From NCBI GenBank assembly GCA_015501585.1, contig JADNRY010000259.1, positions 1 through 64,000 on the forward strand: a DNA stretch of 64,000 nt. The letters run 5' to 3'. Below the pieces are notes generated by a model. That model saw nothing but the letters and a program-made list of their open reading frames with translations, searched no databases and was not told where the DNA came from. Both the position numbers and the translations under genes were made by a program. Below are positions 33,745-43,277 of this stretch, piece by piece; the first letter of the stretch is position 1, and each line of letters opens with the position of its first letter. The stretch comes from Rhodocollybia butyracea. Lineage: Eukaryota; Basidiomycota; Agaricomycetes; Agaricales; Omphalotaceae.

Positions 33745-35847
33745 GAGATCTAGGGCTAAGTGAAGCTCGTCCACCATCTGGCATAGTGTACCATTGCTTG
33801 TGGCATTATCAAAGGTAGAAGGACCGAGCTGATAATGAATTAACTTGGCAACATGTGACTGATAGACACGAAATTCCCCACCTTCGACACTTTCTTCTCA
33901 ACGTCAATAATTCCAACACGTCAACACATTCCAAGATAATAACGGCCGAGATTATCCCCATCATGTGCTCCTTCTACCGACCGAAAACCCAGGATTGTTG
34001 ACTTGAGCTTCCACAGGGGACGTTTCTTCTTGCGCGGGATAATCAAAATATAGGAAGACATGGCCCCAAAGAAAGGCATCTTGTTGCTCGGAGATGACCA
34101 CATATCACCACATGTAGCCACAAGCCCAATTACTGTCTGCATTTCCTTCACTTGATTTTCCAGTGTGCGTACATACTCATTGTGAAGATAAGTAGTGACC
34201 TGATATGCACTGGCTAGCTCACAACTTTTTGTTAATGGGCGCACCACGACAAGGGTATTCCGAAAGAAGGGACTGTCTGCAGTAGCAAAGGACTAGGTTA
34301 TGGAATGTGAGTGATTCTTCCACTTGTCAAAGACCGATACACTTACCTGGTCCGTGCAGATGATATACTTTGATGTGTGCTCCAAAATCTGAGCCTTCGA
34401 AACTCCTTGGGTCCTTGCGTTGCTGGCAGCGTATTAAACCCATGTTTTTGGAGGGATTGGGTCCCACTTTCCTTTTCGGCCTTCAATGCTTCAGCCTCTC
34501 GAGCTTTGGCAATTCTGGGCGGAACCGCGCGCGGGTGTTCTGCAATTCCTCTTTCCGCACATCGCTCCGCATACAGACTGTAGTGTTGGTGTGCATGCGT
34601 GCGGCAGGCGGAATTTCCTCCCGTAAAAAATGCATTTCGAAGGCCTCTTGCTATTACTTTCGGATCCTGCCTTTATCTTCCATTAGCTGGGAAATTATAT
34701 CATGGACTTACACACTCACTTGCATGTAAGACACCATCGTCCACGGGCTTTGGTAGTCTCCCCATTTTTATGGAAGTTCATGTCACAGAGATCCGAAAAC
34801 AGGAGGGGAATATCTTGTGCATTTGCTTTCACATTGATGCCATCAGGTATGTCGCTTTTGTGTTTTTTATGTAGACTGATTAGCTTGACCGGCAAGGTTA
34901 TTTGTGTAATATGCACATTGTTTGTTCCCTCTTCCATTTCTATCTCTTCCTCGCTTTCACTACTCACGGCGGCCTTCTTTTGTTTCTTGGACGGTGGTGG
35001 CGCCCGATCTTTGCTCTGGTCATTGTCACTGTCCCCCGAGTCACTGCTATTAGTACTGTTACTGTCCCTTTTTTCAACGTCATTGGCATGTTTGCGTTTG
35101 GTTAATGACTTGTTGGAAGATGTTTTTCCTTTTGAAGTAGTTTTTTGCGCTGTTTTTTTACCCGTGTGAGTTGGCATTGTGCTCGAACAGAGAAAAATTT
35201 GTTGCTGGGTTTCTATGCCCCATTTCGGTTCAACATAATATATTTAGTACTAGGCTACTTTAGGCTATAACTAGTAAGCCAATTTCGGCTGTGAACCGGT
35301 GCGAACCGGTGTACGGTTTCACCGGTTCACACCGGTTATGGTCGGTTTTGAGATTTCGGAAATATAAGAGAACCTTGAACCGCACCGGAACCAAACTGTG
35401 CACCGGTGTAATTTTTTTCGGTGCAATTTCCGGTGCAGTGCAGTGCAGTGCACAGTTTTGAACGGTTTGTTGCACTGCACTTTCAAACCCTATAAGTGTT
35501 TTATAGGAATTTTGGGCAGTCTCAAAATGCAAAAACTAGATGGATGAATAACTAGGCATCCTGTAACCACCCTTGAGCTCAATTGATTTAAAAATAATAC
35601 ACCTTCAACATGGAAGGACAGTATTATACCATGATATGGCAAACCAGCCACAGTCTGTGACCTTTCAGTGACCACTGACCCTTGCCGACTCCACTCTCTT
35701 TTGTTGTGCCTATGGTAATCCACTACAATGACACTCAACAACCCTCAATGACCATGAACCATTGCAGAAGATCTTCTGAGTGGCCTCTGATTCCAACCAC
35801 CAACCTTCACCAGCCCTGGTCCCTCACTGCCAAGCTCATAAGCTGTG

Positions 35848-35924
35848 TTAGAATAAGTGCACTAAGTATACAGCTCTGCCATGTAACCGGTTACATGGCA
35901 GAGCTGCATAGTGCACTTATTCTA
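35848..35924. repeat. 77-bp palindrome
   Basis: TTAGAATAAGTGCACTA ... CAGCTCTGCCATGTAACC is followed directly by its reverse complement. The arms differ by a 4-base insertion (AGTA) in the left arm. It could form a long hairpin with almost no loop. It may be a tiny MITE with TTA edges. Confidence 0.85.
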
Positions 35925-37089
35925 AGGGCCAGGCTGTCACTGACCATCACTGATCCTAGGCCCTCAGACTGTCTCGTACAAAATAATGAAGGCAAGTTGG
36001 AGGCTCAAATGGTCAACCTGGTTACAAGTTACAAGCACTTAGCAGTCCAAGCTGCATGTTCTAACCACTCTGCTATTAGCACCTGATAAACAAGTAATGT
36101 TTATTGTATGGTATCTGTACTGTCTGTGTAGTGTACTGACTAGCAGTTGCAGTATCTATCACAGTAACAATTACCAATGAGTCTTGATGTAAGTGAACAT
36201 TGGTGAGGATTCTGGCTGCCGTTGGTTTGACACTTGCACAAGTCAATGTTGTCAATGCTGTCAGCAAATATTGGTGTGTACTGGGACTTCCAGCATTTTG
36301 TGAAGCTGTTGGACTGACTGTTGCTGTTTTGCAGTCTAATCTGACACATAGCATCACTCGCGGCTCGTTTCGTGTATCAAATGCCTGGTGACTCAATTCC
36401 AAGTATCAGACTATAAAGATGCACTTCCCTGGGTGCCAATCACTTTGTCATATGCTCCGATGAACACCTAGTAGGGGGCAAATATGTATATTACTCTGAG
36501 TGTATGAGATGCTTGGAAAATGTGTGAAACAGTTTCATTTTGGCACTGGGTAGAGTCAGAAGATTGACAAGATGTTGTATCCTGAGTTCCTCCTCTGCTG
36601 ATTGGTTTTGGTGGCACATTACTTGCTGCACTCCAGGAAAACTTAGTGGATCTGGTTAAAGCAAGCCTGGTGTAGATGGCACACAAGTCTCCCACACGAT
36701 ACAATTCCACACTGCTCTTGAAGGGCAAGATCAGCAACAACACCAATGAGAATCAGCACCAATACCAGAGATTGTCAGCGAGAGTCAGCAGCAGGGGCCA
36801 GCCACAACCCACCAGCACTTAAGCCCAGCGGCCGCTGACAATCGCCAATGGTCATTGATCACCAGGATTGACTTTTCCTGGTCCACATATAAAACTCTGG
36901 AAGGAGTGTGGTTTAGAGAGGTGTAGTGTGTGTTGTGCGCATTTTCAGCCATCATGTGACTCTGCTTTGTTTTCCGGTGATCTGGCCCAAACAGAGTTTA
37001 ACGTTTTCGGCGTGTAGGCAAAGGATTACGGCACGTGATGTAATTTTACTTGGCATTTCAAGGGGGAACCTTTTAAGTTTTGCCAAAAA

Positions 37090-37270
37090 TTGAAAGTTTA
37101 CGGAGGAACTTTTTAAAGTTTTCCCGAAAATTCAAAGTTTACGGGGGAACTTTTTAAAGTTTTCCGGGAAATTCAAAGTTTTACGGGGGGACATTTTGAA
37201 GTTTTCCGGGAAGACCAAAGTTTACGGGGGGAGGCATTTTAAAGTTTTCCGGGCAGGTGAAGTTTACGGG
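37090..37270. repeat. AAAGTTTACGGGG subterminal repeats, right
   Basis: About six imperfect copies of AAAGTTTACGGGGG alternating with TTTTAAAGTTTTCC(G/C). They are inverted relative to the repeats at 24,849-25,020. Confidence 0.8.
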
Positions 37271-37307
37271 GGCCTAATTTTTGTGCAACTTGAACAGCAT
37301 AAATTAT

Positions 37308-38319
37308 ATCTTCCTTGAGAACTTTTGTGTTCTTGTTTCTAATGGCCAGTGCAAACGTAACCATGCCAGACACCAGCAGATTGTTGAGATATTCTTGGAG
37401 TTAATCTATAGTGATTCACTCCTTGGCTTATATGCAAGAAAACATGATACATCTAAATTTCTCACTAATATACACTCCTTTTTATTGTACTTATATTACT
37501 TATCTTTGCTTGCAATATTCCAGCTTTTGTGCCATACTGGTCCCTGGAAGTCCACTAGTCAATGCTGGGATATCATACTAGATGTATCCATGAGAGCAAA
37601 CAGGACTGTTCAGTCTGCACCGTCTCACATATACAATATACTAGGGTCCTCTCTTCCTTGGCCAATTGAGCCAAAAAGGTGTAATCAAGTTAGGGGAGCC
37701 ACCTGTAGAGCCCCACTATCCACTTGTCTACAAGGGCGAACCATGGCGTCAACCCCTTGTAGATAAGGGGCTTAGGTTGGTTTCCCACATATAACTAAAT
37801 TTCAGAGGTCCTTGGAGCATTTAGACTAGAATTGACCGTCGGCACCAAGTCAGCACCATGACATCATGTGACCCTGCCCTGAGGCATCCAGATGCTGTGA
37901 TAAATGTGGTATTACTATGTATAGCAAGTAAATTTAATGAGATACAAAATACCTAGGCCTAGTTGCTATTGACAGGGACATTTATGAGAGTGTCTACCTT
38001 GCTGATGAGTGCCTCCTCACCCCTGTCTTTGACTGTATATGGATTTGATGTTTTTCTTCTAGTCACCCACTTATGTCAGGTAGGGTATGCCCTAGGTCAA
38101 TTAAAAATGACTATATTAGGAAAATTTCAAATCTTGACAGTGAATGAGGTCAAAGCTGTTTTACTACCAAATTAGGCAATTTTCCACCTGAACTAGTTTT
38201 ATGTTTTTCTGATAGAGTTAGACAGTTTTGAAATTTTTGATAAATTACTATATTACAGTTTTATTTCAATAAGGTCAAAGCTGTTTTTATCTCGATTAGA
38301 CAATTTCATAATTTTTGTA
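37308..38319. other. Noncoding flank of the 12.5-kb element
   Basis: It begins with the continuation of the dispersed repeat (CTTCCTTGAGAACTTTTGTG). From 37,410 to 37,720 it holds the inverse of the 25.2-25.7 kb repeat. The rest is AT-rich with no supported gene. Confidence 0.5.
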
Positions 38320-38700
38320 GTGGATCAGGTCAAAGATGTTTTTTCCATGAGGACAAGAACATGTAGTAGGCATCCAGATCTCCTCTCTATACATAGAACA
38401 GGTTGCTCACCACACATGAAGCCAGTCCTGTGGTGGGCAGGGGTTGGATTGACAAATAGAACAAGGGATGGCGAGAAGTACGCAGGCGAGGCTTACCATT
38501 ACGACAAGAGAACTGGCATAGTGTCTGGAAACCCCGCACACTCCCATCTCATCAATACCTTCCAACGCATCATGAAAACAAAGGCCGCAGCAAAAGGAGT
38601 TGCAGCAACTAGAAACCATGCGGAAGCCATGACAGTCAAAGACGTTGAGGCTATGGTTGGCTGGTCAGAAAATGAATGTCCAAAATCCATGGTTGACTCG

Positions 38701-38720
38701 GTTCTCATTGGTTCTCATTG
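38701..38720. repeat. 10-bp tandem duplication causing a frameshift
   Basis: GTTCTCATTG occurs twice in tandem. With one copy, the upstream frame (MVDSVLIG) runs into the downstream frame (PDQSAEHVMLV); with two, it hits a stop. Confidence 0.9.
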
Positions 38721-39390
38721 GCCCTGATCAGAGCGCAGAACATGTAATGCTTGTAATAAAGCACACCTTTCTTCAAGGGTTCTTGAGCTTCGGCTTTACA
38801 CTGTGGACAAGGTATGTGTATCACTGCTAAGAGGTACATCTAAAGTTCAAAATATGCGTTAGGAATAATGAGCTTTGCCAGCTACAGCATGGCGATCTTA
38901 CCTGGAACTGTTGCGGCCTTGCACCAGACTGCACAGAACACTTCAAAGTTCACCTTGAGAATCGAAAAGGATGGCAGAAGAAAGTGGGTTATGACCCGCA
39001 TCCTACCGGTATGCTGTCCTCTTTTTGTTCAGTAAATCGCAGAAACATAAAACTTACTTGGCACTGTCTTCTCTTCTTAGATAACATGTATGACATCTAC
39101 CTTCAGCCAGTCCATGCCATGGATATGCACTACCATTTGCCAGTGTGGACAAGTGTTTGCCGCTTACTTCATGGATGAGAGTTTGAATGTGACGATTTTG
39201 TTTTTCCTTTTTTTTCAGTCAATGGGACAATACAGCCTAAACAAGAATTCACTCACAATGACCCAGTCCCTGATTCAAGAGGCGTCAGCAGCCGCAGGAG
39301 TAGCCAAGACTTTCACTACTCATTCCTTGCACAGAGGCAGGGCCCAATACCGGTTCATGTGGGCTGAAGGAAAGCAGCGATGGTCACTTA

Positions 39391-40645
39391 CACCGGGGGC
39401 AAGGACCGGCGCAGTTGATTTCCCACTGCCATTAACGCAGTGGGCAACGCAGGGGGCAACGCAGTCGTTTTTGCGATGATGTCATTCTATTGAGACAGAG
39501 TTCCGAGCCTTCCGGCTGATTGATCTTTGTTAACTCCTTGTACTATGCATCGAAATTTCTGGCTTAAGAGATACAGTCCATTGTGTCTACATCTACTGTT
39601 GAACCAAGCAGTGTTCAATGGACACCAGACATGACTGGGTTTTGAATGTCAGTTCCTGTAATTGCGGCCAGCAGGACTCAGGTGCCGCGTTATAGCGCCT
39701 AAATCTTTCCCACCACCAATTACCTGGTTTCTGATGTTCCCTTATGTTTACCACATGAACAAGGAAGCGTACTCTCTAACTTTAGGTGAACAACATATTT
39801 CTAAATACAATATGTAGCCAGGCAGAAATTTTCCCAAAAATTTACTGATTTATTCATGTCAATATATGGTTTTTTCTGCCATTTCAATCACCCAAGAGGG
39901 GATGTAGCCAGGGGGCTTCATCACTAATGTAAAATACTGCATAGTCATGTTATAGCAGTCCCTAGCACCTCAAATATACCAGATCTAGTATCAGCCCAAG
40001 GTAATGAGCTTACAGTAAGTAGTATAAGTAAATGATCTCCAATGTTTGCTGTTATCATCACAATTGTGCCCCCCAGCCTTATCACAATGTCCAAGCAATA
40101 CAATAATGAGCTGCACAGAATTGAGAGTACTAGTAGTATTTTCAGCATTCGGCTGACCTACTACTACTTAGTAAGTATGATATTGAGAATTTTCAACTAT
40201 CAATAGCAAGTTCTCAGATAATTAGCATGCAATGAATAAAGTATCATAGAGTCTAGACCCAATCACCCTCTGAGACCCATAGATGGGTGCTTCTAATTTG
40301 TCCAGTGGCTGCTCCCTGTTCATGCTCTTGCCAGTTCGTGCAAATGATTGCTGTGTATGCCAAGCACTTATTGCAGTGACTTCTCGGTTCTAGCCTGGTA
40401 AATGTTAGCACTATCCCTTGGAGCCAGAAGTAGGAGTGCGCTTGAACAGGCCTGAACTCTGGGATCACTTACTTATAACGCTGCGGGGAAGGTCCATCAG
40501 GCATCAATCATTTACATATTCACTTGCGGCCGGCCGGAACTCCTTTCAATAGAATGACGTCACAAAATCGACTGCGTTGCCCCCTGCGTTGACCACTGCG
40601 TTAATGGCAGTGGGAAATCAACTGCGCCGGTCCTTGCCCCCGGTG
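39391..40645. mobile_element. 1,255-bp TIR element with TTA target duplication
   Basis: The left end CACCGGGGGCAAGGACCGGC continues GCAGTTGATTTCCCACTGCC and more; the right end is the inverse, for about 90 bp of inverted repeats. TTA flanks both sides (39,388-39,390 and 40,646-40,648). Removing element plus one TTA rejoins the host frame as RWSLTIVRWWGGWAEDE. No transposase inside. A CACCG-type end with a 3-bp TSD suggests CMC (CACTA/Plavaka); the TTA duplication would also suit PIF/Harbinger. Confidence 0.9.
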
Positions 40646-40928
40646 TTACCATTGTCCGTTGGTGGGGAGGGTGGGCTGAAGATGAGCGAGTCAGTAATTT
40701 TAGATCAGATCATCCTGTATTGATCAGTGTTTTGTAGGTTGATACGTTAATGAAATACCTCATGGATTCGCTGCAAAGTTATGAGACTGGTCACGGAAAT
40801 GCTCTCTGCCCTTCAAGACTCGAACCAGCTAAGAGTTTCATGAGTGATCACTCACTCAATCAGCCAGTAACCACCAATGATTTCCGTCACTTTGCAGCTG
40901 CAATGATAAGCGCTAACAAGCAGGTGGT

Positions 40929-41229
40929 GTTGTAGTAATTTCTTATAGCGCTGTAAAGTAAATGTACGGACTCAGCGCAAATACTAGTCGGAGTAAACGT
41001 CTCATATACCTGTAAAGTAAATGTACGGACTAGTACAGGATAAGTAAGTAAACTAATATACAAAGAGAATAAAAGAAAGGCTAACCTCAGCGCGAATACT
41101 AGTCAGAGTAAACGTCTGAGGTAGCTTACATACGCGAGTAGCTACAAGTACAAGTAAGTTAGATAATAGCCAAAATGAAAATCAAATACTACAGGCTATC
41201 TTACACAGAACACATTTGTACTTACTCAA
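40929..41229. mobile_element. 301-bp insertion flanked by CAGGTGGT, potential new intron
   Basis: CAGGTGGT lies on both sides (40,921-40,928 and 41,230-41,237) inside the recombinase gene. Reading CAG|GT at the left copy and AACAG|GT at the right copy, the insert would be removed exactly as an intron, leaving NKQVVDMLCVPPE in frame. The insert contains two direct repeats: GTAAAGTAAATGTACGGACT (40,952 and 41,011) and an AATACTAGTC.GAGTAAACGT phrase (40,979 and 41,094). No strong terminal inverted repeat is seen. Confidence 0.7.
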
Positions 41230-42130
41230 CAGGTGGTTGATATGCTTTGTGTTCCGCCGGAACTCACTTTGGCGCATATGCGCCAGATGGCCTTTCCAGG
41301 CACAGAGTCGCAGGGAAATGCTCTGAAGCCCCTTTCCCATCAAGCCGCAAGCTCTGATTTACCAATGGAAGGTATTCCGAGGCAGGACCACCGCCCTCAA
41401 AAATCACTCAAGTCAGAAAGGAGCGCGCCCATTCCAGGTGTCATGGTACCTGATATTCCCAAGCATGGCAAAGACTTGTTCATGGCCATAGTGAAGCAGT
41501 GGGAGGAAGGTGATCCTTCACAAGGGTTGATGACACCACTGAAAGACTGGCCGGTTGAATGGTATACTGGGTTGATGCGGCTTGTCACTGGAACAAAGCG
41601 CTCCAACCGCAATTTGGTTGCTGATGAGTATGAGCGGTGAGTGCTAGAGCTTGCAGGCTGTGTAGTATATATGATTCTTACCCTGGTCCTTTTTGAACAG
41701 GCTTGGATGGTCCAGAGACGCATTCAAGGCAGCATACCCGGGGATTTACAATAACTTGACAAAGCTGTATGCAGCAATCTGAGCGAGAAATCCAAAACAT
41801 GCCCGCAAGAGCAAGAATGGGTCCCGAGAAGAGCGTGAAAGGAAAAGAAAGCAGAATACTGAAAGTGAGAGTGGACCTGAAGATGGCGGGGAATGAGTTA
41901 CTGAATGTTAAAAAGTTCATACGTTACTCGCGAGTTGCATTATAATTTCTAATTCTAACCTAAATTCCCAGCGTTTTATGTACAATACTTAACTGCACCA
42001 TGTAATAAGGTATACAACCTAATCGGGACTTCCTTTTGTTTATGATCCCATGCTGCCAAAGTACTGTCCCATTTTGAGCACTTCGTATGTCCCATGTCCC
42101 AGGGGCCATTAGCATTTACAGTAACCCCCG

Positions 42131-42255
42131 TGCAGTCACCCAGCAGTCACCTGCAGTCACCCAGAACAGTCACCCAGCAGTCACCCAGCAGTCACCTTAT
42201 GTCTAAATGCAGTCACCCTGCAGTCACCCTATGTCTAAATGCAGTCACCCTAACA
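42131..42255. repeat. CAGTCACCC microsatellite-like array
   Basis: About ten copies of GCAGTCACCC/CAGCAGTCACC, with two copies of a longer TATGTCTAAATGCAGTCACC unit. Noncoding, downstream of the recombinase gene. Confidence 0.85.
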
Positions 42256-43277
42256 GCCGCCCAATTAATTATATATGTAACAAGAAAAACAGCAATGTAT
42301 CCTGTATCCTGTGTACTAAGTGTATCCAACTGTAGTGATTCCTAATGTCCAGCCTCCAGACAAAATATTTAATCCAGACTCTGCATACTTAGTGTTTCAT
42401 CGCTCTTTACGCTTTTTCACGTGATTCTTTTCCCATCCATACCTATTACTCGCTCAGAATTGGCATACAATGATACATTCAGATTACATGAGGTATAACA
42501 TATGTTATGTTTAACTATGATTGACGTTTACACTGAGCATTCTAAGGTGCTGTGTAAATGCAACTATCTCAGATGCCGCATGATGGCCATCAATGATCAA
42601 ACACGGCATTCCCCCAGTTGTCACTGTACCGTCAATACACATTCCTTGCACCCAATCCTCAGGCCCTAATATTTATGCACTATAGTATTTAAATCTCACA
42701 CTGGTAAGCAGACCGCAGGCGATTTTTTTGTTATCTGTTCACGCCCTACTACCTACTAGAGCGATGATCCGGCTTGATCGGGCCTCACTGTTACACATTA
42801 CAGTTGGCCAATCACCCAAAAGTGTCGTGATTATCTGGGCGTAAATATGTAGTGCACCGACAGGTGTACATGATGAGATCCAAAGGTCATGAACAGTAGG
42901 GGCACAGAACATGTGAATAAGCACTCTACGTTTCTGAGCAGAAAATTTGATCCATTGACACAATGCGTCAGATGGTTTTTAAGTTTGCGCTGCTAGATAT
43001 AACACCCTGCCACCTTCCAAACTCGCTTGACTTGGAAAATTGGAAATTCAGAAGCCACCATCAAGCGGTGGTGAATGCGGGGCCTCGGAACTTGGGAGTA
43101 AGTGGCAGTGCGCAAGGTGCAGGGTTGAAATTGATGGGTTTTGGCTTCTCGATAAAAGCTTACTGTTAAATCGCTAGCATGATGTTTCGACCCCACCTCA
43201 AAAACTTACGCATATGCCCAAATGAGCTGGTTTGTGAGTATGTCAAGCAATTTAATAACTGTTCATTTTGCTTAGAA
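42256..43277. other. No recognised gene
   Basis: Intergenic DNA between the recombinase and the MULE-type gene. Short frames only. It may hold the 5' end and terminal repeat of the MULE-type element. Confidence 0.35.

Larger units (their letters stand above)
28434..35177 (-). pseudogene. hAT transposase, interrupted by an LTR element
   Basis: The minus-strand start at 35,177 (MPTHTGKKTAQ) leads a basic and Ser-rich region. A BED-like zinc block follows (DLCDMNFHKNGETTKARGRW then CLTC), with donor GTGAGT at 34,719. Exons then carry RHYSLYAERCAERGIAEHPR, SFATADSPFFRNTLVVVRPL, GDMWSSPSNKMPFFGAMSSY and LKSTILGFRSVEGAHDGDNL, then GRYYLGMC and FDNATSNGTLCQMVDELHLA. At 33,744 the LTR element intervenes. 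Past 30,382 come RCLGHVSNLGVSDTMG, ILHGNTRWGSAYGM, QVFSASKNISIYKAIPALET and HPYYKLHWIELHWGGAEAQA. The C-terminal dimerisation block ends it (RYPTIARIALDILPVMASSV then PSERLFSSSGE). Besides the LTR insertion, a 92-bp tandem duplication at 29,287-29,470 shifts the frame unless the distal acceptor is used. As it stands it cannot give a normal mRNA unless the LTR element is spliced out. Confidence 0.88.
26094..35492 (-). mobile_element. hAT element carrying transposase and TET/JBP dioxygenase
   Basis: The left end TAGGGTTTGAAAGTTCGGTG and right end (reverse-complemented) TAGGGTTTGAAAGTGCAGTG are flanked by a perfect 8-bp TSD, TAAGTGTT (26,086-26,093 and 35,493-35,500). ACCGGTGCA words cluster inside both ends. 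Both internal genes run on the minus strand: a hAT transposase (35,177-28,434, split by an LTR element) and, 485 bp downstream, a TET/JBP dioxygenase (27,949-26,362). Without the 3.36-kb LTR insertion the element is about 6.0 kb. Ends, TSD and transposase all agree with the hAT superfamily. Confidence 0.93.
24818..37301. mobile_element. 12.5-kb TIR element (outer shell of a nest)
   Basis: The left end TATGCTGTTCAAATTGCACA continues AAAATTA; the right end is its inverted copy with one mismatch. Direct repeats AATTAT flank both ends. Just inside each end lie about six copies of a CCCCGTAAACTTT word (24,849-25,020) and the inverted AAAGTTTACGGGG (37,090-37,270). They are likely subterminal binding sites. 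Removing the nested hAT element leaves about 3.1 kb with no recognisable gene, so the shell is non-autonomous. A 6-bp TSD fits few superfamilies (for example Dada or IS3EU); no assignment is made. Confidence 0.85.
35493..37301. other. Right part of the 12.5-kb element, no recognised gene
   Basis: Short frames only (longest 134 codons at 35,682-36,086). It contains a 77-bp palindrome at 35,848-35,924 and the inverted AAAGTTTACGGGG repeats near the right end. Confidence 0.5.
38320..41897 (+). pseudogene. Tyrosine recombinase with GCR1_C domain (Crypton-like), disrupted
   Basis: Plus-strand exons match a tyrosine-recombinase family common in basidiomycetes. First come an N-terminal part with RNHAEAMTVKDVEAMVGWSE (to 38,700) and HVMLVIKHTFLQGFLSFGFT. 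Then NNELCQLQHGDLTW and FKVHLENRKGWQKKVGYDPH (38,860-39,005), MYDIYLQPVHAMDMHYHLPV (39,085-39,175), and the catalytic box THSLHRGRAQYRFMWAEGKQ (His..Arg, near 39,330). The core ends with RWWGGWAEDE (40,655-40,690) and MKYLMDSLQSYETGH (tyrosine region, near 40,760). The C-terminal GCR1_C-like DNA-binding domain reads IPGVMVPDIPKHGKDLFMAI, KQWEEGDPSQGL and DWPVEWYTGLMRLVTGTKRS, ending in a basic tail near 41,897. Lesions: a 10-bp tandem duplication at 38,701-38,720, a 1,255-bp transposon at 39,391 and a 301-bp insertion at 40,929. The N-terminal core-binding region is missing or not recognised. Confidence 0.8.

Noticed and set aside
26094..35492. Assignment of the TET/JBP-carrying element to KDZ transposons
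   Set aside because: Known TET/JBP association suggested it, but no KDZ transposase is present; ends, TSD and transposase are hAT.
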